Shown here: piece by piece, positions 34,299-42,658 of the stretch
Position numbering within the stretch: position 1 is the first letter of the stretch
Layout: each line of letters opens with the position of its first letter
From: SXTU01 sp964496695
Lineage (GTDB): Bacteria > Verrucomicrobiota > Verrucomicrobiia > Limisphaerales > SXTU01
Assembly: GCA_964496695.1 (NCBI GenBank)
Contig: CAZCBE010000004.1
Span: forward strand, 62,001 to 126,000
Reading direction: 5' to 3'
Length of the DNA stretch: 64,000 nt
Notes under the pieces: generated by a model
Database searches by the model: none
The model's input: the letters and a program-made list of their open reading frames with translations, nothing else
Told to the model about the DNA's origin: nothing
Program-made: the position numbers and the translations under genes

Positions 34299-35066
34299 CT
34301 ATTTTGGCGGTTCCGGCGGGGGCGCGGGTTGCTCAGGCGGCCTCGGATTGGTCGCCGCCAGTTCCTCGGGCAGGACCACCACGGCGATGCGCCGGTTCTT
34401 CGCGCGGCCTTCGGGCGTTGAGTTGTCCGCGACCGGGTGAAACTCGCCGTAGCCGAGGGCTCCAAGTTGCCGGGGATTCACTCCCGCCTGCTCATGGAGG
34501 AACCGCACCGCCGCCGTGGCGCGCGCGGTGGACAGCTCCCAGTTGCTTGGGAAGCGGCTGCGGGCGCCCACGCGGATGGGCACGTTGTCCGTGTGGCCAA
34601 TGACATGGATGGCGCGGTTGGTGTGCGTGGCCAGCACCGCGGCCAGCCGGCGCAGGACTTCCTGCCCCTCGGTTTTGACCGCCGCCTCGCCGGAGTCGAA
34701 CATGAGGTGGTCAAGGATGTTGACAGTGAGCTTGCCCTGAAGCTGCGAGATGGTGATGTCCTTGGATTGGAGCGCGGCCCGCATCTCCTCCTCCAGCGTA
34801 TTCTTGGTTTTGGAGGCGGACACCATTTCCTTTTCCGCCGCGGCGAGCTTTTCGCGCAGTTCGGTGATGTCCGCCTTGGTCTCCTCGAGATCGGTCTTCA
34901 GGGCGGCGGCTTGGGCGGCATTCTGCTCGGCGGCCCGGCGTGTTTCCGCCAGCGCAGCCTGCGCGGTGGCCAGGTCCGCGCCGCGCTGCCAGACGGTCCA
35001 GCCCAGCGCGCCCACGATGAGCAGCGCCGAGAGGATCGAAGGGATGATCCAAGTGCTCTTCGGCAT
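34299..35066 (-). CDS. OmpA-family peptidoglycan-associated protein with TM anchor and coiled coil
   Basis: The 255-aa product has an N-terminal membrane anchor (STWIIPSILSALLIVGALGW), a coiled coil (about 30-105, ETRRAAEQNAAQAAALKTDL and KADITELREKLAAAEKE), and a C-terminal OmpA/MotB-type domain. The OmpA domain has the pattern HVIGHTDNVPI, NWELSTARATAAVRFL, GALGYGEFHPVADN and KNRRIAVVVL, the peptidoglycan-binding fold. The tail is Pro-rich (PEQPAPPPEPPK). It resembles MotB-like or Pal-like anchors; no motA/exbB gene adjoins it, so a flagellar role is not supported. It lies alone, upstream of gltB on the same strand. Confidence 0.9.
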   Translation of the reverse strand: MPKSTWIIPSILSALLIVGALGWTVWQRGADLATAQAALAETRRAAEQNAAQAAALKTDLEETKADITELREKLAAAEKEMVSASKTKNTLEEEMRAALQSKDITISQLQGKLTVNILDHLMFDSGEAAVKTEGQEVLRRLAAVLATHTNRAIHVIGHTDNVPIRVGARSRFPSNWELSTARATAAVRFLHEQAGVNPRQLGALGYGEFHPVADNSTPEGRAKNRRIAVVVLPEELAATNPRPPEQPAPPPEPPK

Positions 35067-35571
35067 GGGCCGAAGCTACTGGACGCCTCGGACGGGGCAA
35101 GCGGGAACTGGAGTTCCGAGGCGGTGCAGCGCGACCTCGCCTGCGGAAGCCGAGCCGACGCAGACGGACGCCGGAGCGATGCAGCGCCGGCCTCCGGCCA
35201 GCCGTGCCGCAAGCGTCGCGGATGCGCTCCAGCGTCATCGGGGTATCTCGACACTGCGTCGAAGAACAAGTCCCCGGAGCGCGGCTGTGTCGCGGAGACC
35301 AGCCGCAGCGGCTGCGCCTGGCCGGCGGCGTTACGGCGTTCCAACCTCGCTCGGCTCTCCGATTTGCTGCGGCTGATCCCGCGCCGAGCGGGACACAGCC
35401 GCGCTCCGGGGCAGTGTCGAGATGCGCCCAAAATTGGCTCGCCATGGGTTCCCTCAATGGCTATGAGTCCTGTCATTAATTCGACCGACAGTTCGTTTTT
35501 CGGCCGCTCCGGGCTCTAGGAACTTCCCCTATGAGCCGCTCAGTGTTTTTCCTAGTCAGCCAATCTTGGCC
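35067..35571. repeat. Intergenic repeat region with 179-bp inverted repeat
   Basis: No gene is evident. A large inverted repeat spans 35245-35423: 12 bp (ATCTCGACACTG) plus a perfect 20-bp block at 35272-35291 pair with 35392-35423. The left arm carries an extra 15 nt. To its left (about 35145-35222) is a sequence that recurs, diverged, at about 51450-51545 (GACGCCGG..., GCGCCGGCCTCCGG, CGTGCCGCAAG). Confidence 0.75.
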
Positions 35572-38500
35572 ATGAAGATCTTTTTGCACCGCCAATCCGC
35601 TTCAGGCCTCCAGGCTGCCGTCGGAGTCAGAACCATCGCCCTGTGGATGCTGCTCCTCACGGCGCTTTGCCCGCCCGCCCTAGCCAATCCCGGCGACATT
35701 GACCTCAGCTACACCAACGGCACCGGTCCGAACGGCGTGATCTTCACCACCAAGGTCCGCACCAACGACAACAAGATTTACATCGGCGGCGTGTTCGACC
35801 TCTTCAACGGCGCCTCCGCCCGCCGTATCGTGCGGGTGACGCGCACCGGGGCGTTCGACAACACCTTCATCACCCCGGGCTGCGAATCCTCGGTGAACGC
35901 CATCGAGTTGCAGCCCGACCTCAAGTGTATCATCGGCGGTGAGTTCACCTCCGTGGGCAACACAACCACGCGTCGGCTGGCCCGCCTCAACGACAACGGT
36001 TCGCTCGACACCGTGTTCACCGCCAACATGGGCAACGGCCCGGACAGTGGCGTGGACGCGCTGGCGCTCCAGGACGACGGCAAGATCCTGCTGGGCGGGC
36101 GTTTTCAGAACTTCAACGGCGTGCCGCGCAACCGCCTTGCGCGCGTCAACGCCGACGGTTCGCTGGACACGACCTTCAACCCGGGCACCGGGCCGGACCA
36201 GCCGCTGGTGTCCATCCAGGTCCAGGCCAATGGGAAAATCATGGTGTGCGGCAACTTCACCACTTTCAACGGCACACCGCGCGCCGGCATCGTGCGCTTG
36301 AACACCGACGGCTCGGTGGACCTGACGTTTGATCCCGGCACCGGCGCGTCCGGCCTGGTGAATGGTGCGATCATCCAGGATGACGGCAAGATCATCGTGT
36401 ATGGCGGGTTCAATTTCTTCAATGGCGTGGCCCGTGCGAAGATCATCCGGCTTCTTGCCAATGGCACGATTGACACGGCCTACGCGCAGACCACGGCCAT
36501 CAACTCGGACATCCGCGACGCGGAACTGCTGCCGAGCGGCAAGCTCCTGATCGTGGGCGTCTTCTTCGAGATCAACGGGGTCTCGCGCCGGAGCGTGGCG
36601 CGGCTGGATGTGAACGGCGCGCATGACACGCTGTTCAATCCGGGCACCGGGGCGGGCTACCTCGACAGTCCGGCCAATGCCGCCGTCAACGCCAGCGGCC
36701 TGGACAGCGACGGCAAACTGGTGGTCGTCGGCGAGTTCCGGCAGTTCAACAACATCCCCTTCAACTTCATCACCCGGGTGGAAACCGAGGACGCCACGCC
36801 GCCGCTGGTCATCACGCATCCGGTGGATGTCTTCATCCCAACCGGGTCGAACGCTACCTTCTCTGTCAGCGCGAGCGGCACGGCGCCGTTGAGCTATCAG
36901 TGGCGCTTCGCCGGGACGAATGTGCCGGGGGCCACCAACACCTTCATCACCATCACCAATGCGCAGAATGCCAACCAGGGGCTTTACTCCGCCGTGGCTT
37001 CGAACAGCGCGGGCACGGCTACCAGTTCGAACGCGAGCCTTACGCTGGGCACCTTCCCGTTCTTCGTCACACCGCCGCAGTCCATCACCAACGTCGTCGG
37101 TGCGACGGTCAGCTTCTCCGTGACAGCCGGCGGCACGACCCCGCTCTTCTATCAATGGGTCTTTGGCGGCGCGGCGCTCGCGAACCAGACGAACGCGACG
37201 CTGAGCCTGACCAACATCCAGATCGCCAGTGGCGGACCTTATACGATCATTGTGTCGAATCTATTTGGTGCGGTGACCAACGCCGCCACCTTGACCGTGG
37301 CGGCGCCGCCGACGTTCGCGGGCGGGCCCAACGGCGGGGGACCGGACGGCCAGCCGCAGTCACTGACGGTGGTGCAGGGGCAGAACGCCACGTTCAGCGC
37401 GAACGCCATCGGCAGCGCGCCGCTCACCTATCAGTGGCGCTTCGGCGGGACCAACATCGTTGGCGCGACCAACACCTCGGTCACGCTCCCGAACGTGCTG
37501 CCCTTCCAGGCCGGGCTTTACTCGGTGGTCGTGAGCAATCCCTTCGGCAACTCCACCAGTTCCAACGCCACGCTCACCGTGCTCGTGCCGCCGACCATCA
37601 TCGTGCCGCCGGTGTCGCAGACGCTGACGCAAGGTGCGACGCTGAATCTCTCGGTCACCGCCACCGGGTCGCCGACGCTCACCTATCAATGGCGGTTCAA
37701 AGGCGCGGCTATCCCGGGCGTAGTCTCCGCGAACTTGTCGCTGTTCAACGTGCAGGAGAGTTCGGAAGGCGACTACACCGTCGTGGTGAGCAACCCCTAC
37801 GGTTCGGTGACCAGCTCGATTGCGCTCGTCACGGTTCAGTCGCCGCCGTCCATCTCGGACTTCGGCCAGCCCCAGCCGCAGGATGTCATCCAAGGCAGCA
37901 ACGCGACCTTCAGCGTGACCGCCACGGGGGATGCGCCGCTCGCGTATCAGTGGCGCTTCGGCGGGACGAATATTCCAGGGGCGACGAGCAACGTGCTGGT
38001 GCTCACCGCCGTGGTGACCAACCAGGCGGGCAATTACTCCGTCGTCGTCACCAATCTCTATGGTTCGGTCACCAGCTCGAACGCGCTGCTCACGGTCCGG
38101 GTGCCACCTTTTATTATCACTCAGCCGAGTCCGGCGAACCAGACCGTAGTGGTGGGCAGTAATGCGACCATCACCGTGGTGGCCGGGGGCGACCCGACAC
38201 TGGCCTACCAGTGGCGGCTTAACGGCACGAATGTCCCAGGCGCGAACGCGGCCACGCTGACGCTCAACGGAGTGCAGCTCAATCAACTGGGTGCTTACTC
38301 CGTGGTGGTTACCAATCCCTACGGCACCGTCACGAGCGCGAATGCGACGCTCGATGTGAAGTCACCGCCCTCGGTCGCCACCCAGCCGCAGCCGCTGACG
38401 GTGCTGGTGGGCAGCCCGGCGGGATTCTCGGTCACCGCCGGGGGAGACGGGCCGTTCACCTACCAGTGGCGTTTTGGCGGAACCAACCTCGTCGGGGCGA

Positions 38501-41409
38501 CCAATTTCAACGTCGGTCTCGCGGCGGCGCAGACCAATGATGCGGGGAATTACTCCGTGGTCATCACCAGTCCCTACGGCTCCGTCACCAGTTCCAACGC
38601 GCTGCTGACCGTGCGCGTGCCGCCCTTCATCATCACGCAGCCGAGTCCGGCGAATCAGACGGTGATCGTCGGCGGCAACGCCACCATCACGGTGGTGGCC
38701 GGCGGGGACCCGACCCTGTTCTATCAGTGGCGGCTCAATGGCACCAACCTCTCCGGGGCGACCAACCCCACGCTGACGCTCACCGCCGTGCAGACCAATC
38801 AGCTCGGCAATTACTCGGTGGTGGTGACCAACGCCTATGGCACGGCCACGAGCGCCAACGCGACGCTGGATGTGAAGGCCGCGCCGTTTGCCGCCTCGCA
38901 GCCGCAGCCGCTGACGGTGCTGGTGGGCAGCCCGGCGGGATTCTCGGTCACGGCCGGTGGCGATGGGCCGTTTGCCTACCAGTGGCGTTTTTCTGGAACG
39001 AACATTACCGGCGCGACGAATGCCAGCTTCACCCTCGCGGCGGCCCAGACGAACGACGCGGGCAATTACTCGGTGGTCATCACCAGCCCCTATGGCTCGG
39101 CCACGAGTTCGAACGCGCTGCTCACGGTCAACGTGCCGCCGACGATCATCATCCAGCCACTGTCAGTGGGCGCGATTCTCGGCAGCAATGCGACCTTCAC
39201 GGTGGTGGCGGTGGGCGATCCCACGCTGCTCTATCAATGGCGGTTCAACGGCGGCGCCATCGCCGGGGCCACGTCCGCCACGCTCATTCTCACGAACGTG
39301 CAGGCCGGACAGGTGGGCACCTACTCAGTCGTGGTTTCCAATCCCTTCGGCACCGCGACGAGTTCCAATGCCACGCTGACGGTGCATTTCCCCCCGGCCA
39401 TCGCGAACAACGGCACGGACCAGCCGCAGCCGCAGGACGTGATCCAAGGCAGCAACGCGACGTTCCGGGTGACCGCCACCGGCGACGCGCCGCTGACCTA
39501 TCAGTGGCAATATAACGGGACGAACCTTGTCGGCGCGACGAACAACCCGCTCATGCTGGCCGCCGTGGTGACGAATCAGGCCGGCAACTACTCCGTGGTG
39601 GTGAGCAATCCCTACGGCTCCCTCACCAGTTCGAACGCGCTGCTCACCGTCCGCGTCCCGCCCACGATCGTCACGCAGCCGTTGTCGCAGTCGGTCGTGG
39701 CCGGCATCACCGTCAATTTCGTCTCGGCGGCGACGGGCGACCCGACGCTGACCTATCAATGGCGGTTCAACGGCGCGGTCATTCCGGGCGCGAACAGTCC
39801 GACGTTGAGCTTGGCTGCGGTCCAGCCTTCGCAGTCCGGCGATTATACGTTGGTGGTCACTAATCCCTACGGCGTCGCGACCAGTTCCATCGCGACGCTC
39901 ACGGTGCGCGTCGCGCCCTTCGTGGCGACCCAGCCGCAGTCGTTGACCGTGCTGAAGGGGACTGGTGCCTCGTTCTCCGTCACGGCGGGGGGCGACGGGC
40001 CGTTCACTTACCAATGGCGTTTCGGTGGCACGAACCTCGTTGGTGCGACCAACGCGACGCTCGCGCTGACCAATGTCCAGACCAATCAGGCGGGCCTCTA
40101 CTCCGTGGTCATCACCAGCCCCTACGGCACCGCCACCAGCTCGAACGCCACGCTCACGGTGCTGGACCCGCCGGCCATCATCGTGCAGCCGACGTCAGTC
40201 ACCGCCCTCGGGGGGGACACGGTGGCCTTCACGGTGGTCGCCATCGGCCGGCCGACGCTGCTCTACCAATGGTGCAAGAACGGCGTGGACATCGCCGGGG
40301 CCACCAGCCCCACGCTGACGCTGGCGAATGTCTCGGCGAGCGACGTGGCGACCTACTGCGTGAAGGTGACCAACACCGACGGCTCCGTCACCAGTGTGGA
40401 CGTGACATTCACCCTGTCCCTGCGGAGGCTGCAAGTGGTGACCACCCAGACGACCAATCTCACCGCCGGGGCCGCGGTCTCCGTGCCGGTTGCGTTGCTG
40501 GCCGAGGGCGGCGAGAACCGGGTGACGGGCAGCGTCGCCTACGACACGAACAAGCTGGTCTTCGTCAGCATCACCACGACGGTGGGCGCGACGCTCGTGG
40601 CAAGCAACTCCGCGACGCAGGGCCGGCTCGGGTTCGACCTCACCCTGCCGGCGGCGCAGACCTTCACGGCGGGCAGCAACGCGGTGGTGTTTCTCAACTT
40701 CACCGTCTCAGGCGGCGTCACGCAGAGCATCGCCGGCCTCATGCTGCAGGGCGAGCCGGTGACCAACCAGGTGCTCAACGTGTCGGGCACGCCGCTGCCC
40801 AGCTACTTCATCAGCGGGGCGGTCGTGTTCAAGTCGCTCAATGACTACACGCTGCGTTCGCAGACGGGGGCCACGGAGGAGGCGCTGCCGGTCCTGAACC
40901 CGGCGGGCAGCGTGAGCGCGGTGACCTTCCTGCGGATTTCGTTCTTCGACCTCGGCGTAGATTCGCGGGGCAACGCTATCTACCTGATCAACGCCACCGG
41001 CACGAACAACGGCATCCCCTACATCCTCATTCCCACCACGGTGGCGCCCTCGGGCACGTTCCCCTTGAGCGTCGAGTATTACGTCTCCGACCGCGTGACC
41101 TCGCCGCGGCCGCGCCTCGTGGTGGAGGTGGTGACCGGCGGCTACCCGACCGCGCCCGCCGGCACGACGCTCTCGCCGGACCGTGCGGACTTCCATCTGG
41201 GCCGGTTCAAGATTGATTTCAGCAGCCTCGCCGGGAAGACCTACTACATCCAATACAGCGCGGCCGTCGGCGGACCGTGGGAGACGTCTTTCCCCGGACT
41301 CACGGGCACGGGCGGACGCATCCAGTGGGTGGACACCGGGCCACCCCGCACCTCCAGCTTGCCCACGGGGGCGGGCACGCGCTTCTACCGGCTGCTCCAG
41401 GTGCCCTGA
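35572..41409 (+). CDS. Giant exported protein: delta-60 repeats plus 14 Ig-like domains
   Basis: A 1945-aa protein; the ATG at 35572 is preferred over the TTG at 35566. It has a signal peptide (ALWMLLLTALCPPALAN) and about seven delta-60 beta-propeller repeats (pattern IYIGGVFDLFNG...RRIVRVTRTGAFDNTF) to residue about 403. Fourteen Ig-like domains of about 85 aa follow (QGSNATFSVTATGDAPLAYQ then W, ending AGNYSVVVTNLYGSVTSSNA). The next region resembles a cohesin-like beta fold (about 1620-1740: GAAVSVPVALLAEGGENRVT), then a C-terminal region of about 200 aa. No membrane anchor, LPXTG or PEP-CTERM motif was found. It is probably a surface or extracellular adhesion/structural protein. The barrel-like gene downstream starts 12 bp after its stop. 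Confidence 0.92.
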   Translation: MKIFLHRQSASGLQAAVGVRTIALWMLLLTALCPPALANPGDIDLSYTNGTGPNGVIFTTKVRTNDNKIYIGGVFDLFNGASARRIVRVTRTGAFDNTFITPGCESSVNAIELQPDLKCIIGGEFTSVGNTTTRRLARLNDNGSLDTVFTANMGNGPDSGVDALALQDDGKILLGGRFQNFNGVPRNRLARVNADGSLDTTFNPGTGPDQPLVSIQVQANGKIMVCGNFTTFNGTPRAGIVRLNTDGSVDLTFDPGTGASGLVNGAIIQDDGKIIVYGGFNFFNGVARAKIIRLLANGTIDTAYAQTTAINSDIRDAELLPSGKLLIVGVFFEINGVSRRSVARLDVNGAHDTLFNPGTGAGYLDSPANAAVNASGLDSDGKLVVVGEFRQFNNIPFNFITRVETEDATPPLVITHPVDVFIPTGSNATFSVSASGTAPLSYQWRFAGTNVPGATNTFITITNAQNANQGLYSAVASNSAGTATSSNASLTLGTFPFFVTPPQSITNVVGATVSFSVTAGGTTPLFYQWVFGGAALANQTNATLSLTNIQIASGGPYTIIVSNLFGAVTNAATLTVAAPPTFAGGPNGGGPDGQPQSLTVVQGQNATFSANAIGSAPLTYQWRFGGTNIVGATNTSVTLPNVLPFQAGLYSVVVSNPFGNSTSSNATLTVLVPPTIIVPPVSQTLTQGATLNLSVTATGSPTLTYQWRFKGAAIPGVVSANLSLFNVQESSEGDYTVVVSNPYGSVTSSIALVTVQSPPSISDFGQPQPQDVIQGSNATFSVTATGDAPLAYQWRFGGTNIPGATSNVLVLTAVVTNQAGNYSVVVTNLYGSVTSSNALLTVRVPPFIITQPSPANQTVVVGSNATITVVAGGDPTLAYQWRLNGTNVPGANAATLTLNGVQLNQLGAYSVVVTNPYGTVTSANATLDVKSPPSVATQPQPLTVLVGSPAGFSVTAGGDGPFTYQWRFGGTNLVGATNFNVGLAAAQTNDAGNYSVVITSPYGSVTSSNALLTVRVPPFIITQPSPANQTVIVGGNATITVVAGGDPTLFYQWRLNGTNLSGATNPTLTLTAVQTNQLGNYSVVVTNAYGTATSANATLDVKAAPFAASQPQPLTVLVGSPAGFSVTAGGDGPFAYQWRFSGTNITGATNASFTLAAAQTNDAGNYSVVITSPYGSATSSNALLTVNVPPTIIIQPLSVGAILGSNATFTVVAVGDPTLLYQWRFNGGAIAGATSATLILTNVQAGQVGTYSVVVSNPFGTATSSNATLTVHFPPAIANNGTDQPQPQDVIQGSNATFRVTATGDAPLTYQWQYNGTNLVGATNNPLMLAAVVTNQAGNYSVVVSNPYGSLTSSNALLTVRVPPTIVTQPLSQSVVAGITVNFVSAATGDPTLTYQWRFNGAVIPGANSPTLSLAAVQPSQSGDYTLVVTNPYGVATSSIATLTVRVAPFVATQPQSLTVLKGTGASFSVTAGGDGPFTYQWRFGGTNLVGATNATLALTNVQTNQAGLYSVVITSPYGTATSSNATLTVLDPPAIIVQPTSVTALGGDTVAFTVVAIGRPTLLYQWCKNGVDIAGATSPTLTLANVSASDVATYCVKVTNTDGSVTSVDVTFTLSLRRLQVVTTQTTNLTAGAAVSVPVALLAEGGENRVTGSVAYDTNKLVFVSITTTVGATLVASNSATQGRLGFDLTLPAAQTFTAGSNAVVFLNFTVSGGVTQSIAGLMLQGEPVTNQVLNVSGTPLPSYFISGAVVFKSLNDYTLRSQTGATEEALPVLNPAGSVSAVTFLRISFFDLGVDSRGNAIYLINATGTNNGIPYILIPTTVAPSGTFPLSVEYYVSDRVTSPRPRLVVEVVTGGYPTAPAGTTLSPDRADFHLGRFKIDFSSLAGKTYYIQYSAAVGGPWETSFPGLTGTGGRIQWVDTGPPRTSSLPTGAGTRFYRLLQVP
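36781..40425 (+). repeat. Array of 14 Ig-like domain repeats
   Basis: Each unit of about 255 bp encodes a (V/S)PP...QP...VxxGxxxxFxV...L.YQWRxxG...GA...T...AG.YSVVVxNPYGxxTSSNA..TV domain. Units 6 and 8 share IITQPSPANQTV, units 7 and 9 share QPQPLTVLVGSPAGFSVTAG, and units 5 and 11 share QPQPQDVIQGSNATF. The array therefore grew in part by duplicating two-domain blocks. Confidence 0.9.
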
Positions 41410-41421
41410 ACTTTCAGCGAC

Positions 41422-42501
41422 ATGAAACATCAATTCTGGCTTGGGGCGGTGGGCTTGGCGTGTGTCGGCGGCGCGGCGGTCGCGCAGGACGGCCTGCCGG
41501 AGGCGGCGGCCGAGGACAAGATGCTCAAGCGGCGCAACCGCTTCTCGCTCAAGGCAACCTTCAACTTCAACATCAAGGCCGACTTCACGAGCACCACGCC
41601 GAACCACACCGGCGCACTCGTGCCCGGCGTGAACCGCAGCTATGACGATGGCTACGTGAACGTGGACATCAGCGGCAACGCGGGCGGCACGACCTGGAAC
41701 TGGGGCTACAACAACAACGGCCAGTATCTTGCCGCCGACCCCGCCGCGCCGTTTTTGGGCGCGAGTTCGCTGGCGTTCCATTCCGTCAATTCGCTGGCGG
41801 ACGGCACCACGCGCGGCAGCCGCGACCGCATGGTTCCCGGCTTCGAGCTGGCCTACGAGGAGGTGCTCGGGCGCTTCCACATCACCGAGAAGCGGCGCGC
41901 GAACGTGGGCGTGCTGATGACGGTGGGCTACATGCAGCTTGGGCAGCGGGACTCCGGATCGCTCGCGGGCTTCGCCGGGCTGACGACCGACAAATACGCC
42001 ACTGGTGCGGTGCTGCCGCCGCTCGCGCCTTACTTCGGGACCTTCGCGGCCGCGGGGCCGTTGATACCCGACGTGCCGGCGGACCGGGCGGTGACGGTGG
42101 TGGCGGCCACCGGCACGGTGAACAACAAGGTGGAAGGCTCGCTCTACGGCTTCAACCTCGGGCCTTTCATCGAGCTGCCGCTGCATGACCGCGTTTCGCT
42201 CACGCTCGGCGGCGGGCTCGGTGTGGTTTACGCCAGCACCACCTACAGCTACACCGACACGGTCGTGGTGCCCGGCGTCGTGACCGCCGTGCGCTCGGGC
42301 CGCGTCGCGGCGGACGACTGGCTCTTCAGTGCGACGGCCCGCGCCAACCTCTACGTGGCGCTCAGCGAAGCGTGGAGCTGGGAACTGGGCCTGGCCTATC
42401 AATACGCCGGCAACTCCCGCTCCACCGTGCAGGGCAAATCCTCGAACCTGAAGCTCGACGGGATCATGACGGTGAACACGGGGTTGAACTACGCGTTCTG
42501 A
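41422..42501 (+). CDS. Outer-membrane beta-barrel-type protein
   Basis: The 359-aa product has a signal peptide (MKHQFWLGAVGLACVGGAAVAQ). A barrel-like body follows, with alternating hydrophobic strands (RANVGVLMTVGYMQLG, RVSLTLGGGLGVVYAST, WSWELGLAYQYAG), and a C-terminal aromatic residue (GLNYAF), as in outer-membrane proteins. I do not recognise a specific family. It lies 12 bp after the giant Ig protein and is probably co-transcribed, so it may help surface display of that protein (inference). Confidence 0.8.
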   Translation: MKHQFWLGAVGLACVGGAAVAQDGLPEAAAEDKMLKRRNRFSLKATFNFNIKADFTSTTPNHTGALVPGVNRSYDDGYVNVDISGNAGGTTWNWGYNNNGQYLAADPAAPFLGASSLAFHSVNSLADGTTRGSRDRMVPGFELAYEEVLGRFHITEKRRANVGVLMTVGYMQLGQRDSGSLAGFAGLTTDKYATGAVLPPLAPYFGTFAAAGPLIPDVPADRAVTVVAATGTVNNKVEGSLYGFNLGPFIELPLHDRVSLTLGGGLGVVYASTTYSYTDTVVVPGVVTAVRSGRVAADDWLFSATARANLYVALSEAWSWELGLAYQYAGNSRSTVQGKSSNLKLDGIMTVNTGLNYAF

Positions 42502-42519
42502 GCGGAAACGTGCGACGCG

Positions 42520-42600
42520 GAAAGAGTGATTAGTAATTAGTGATAGTCCGTTGCTGGGCGCTGTTGGCCTGACCAATCACTAAATACTATTTACTTTCCC
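42520..42600. repeat. TAATTAGTGAT-type repeat 5' of guaB
   Basis: GTGATTAGTAATTAGTGATA (about 42526-42545) faces the partial complement ATCACTAAATACTATTTACT (about 42576-42595). It stands out as AT-rich within a GC-rich region. A similar pair follows guaB. Confidence 0.6.
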
Positions 42601-42658
42601 CTCCGCTCTCCGGCACTTCCCTCTTGCCAGCCACCGCCCGCGTCCGGCATTTATTGGC

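Noticed and set aside
33925..34465. Possible small minus-strand gene or decayed regulator between the OmpA-like gene and gltB
   Set aside because: A fragment reading IKLKLGTRRQAAALGMPRSL hints at a helix-turn-helix, but there is no sound start or start signal, and the frame overlaps the OmpA-like gene. Not enough support.
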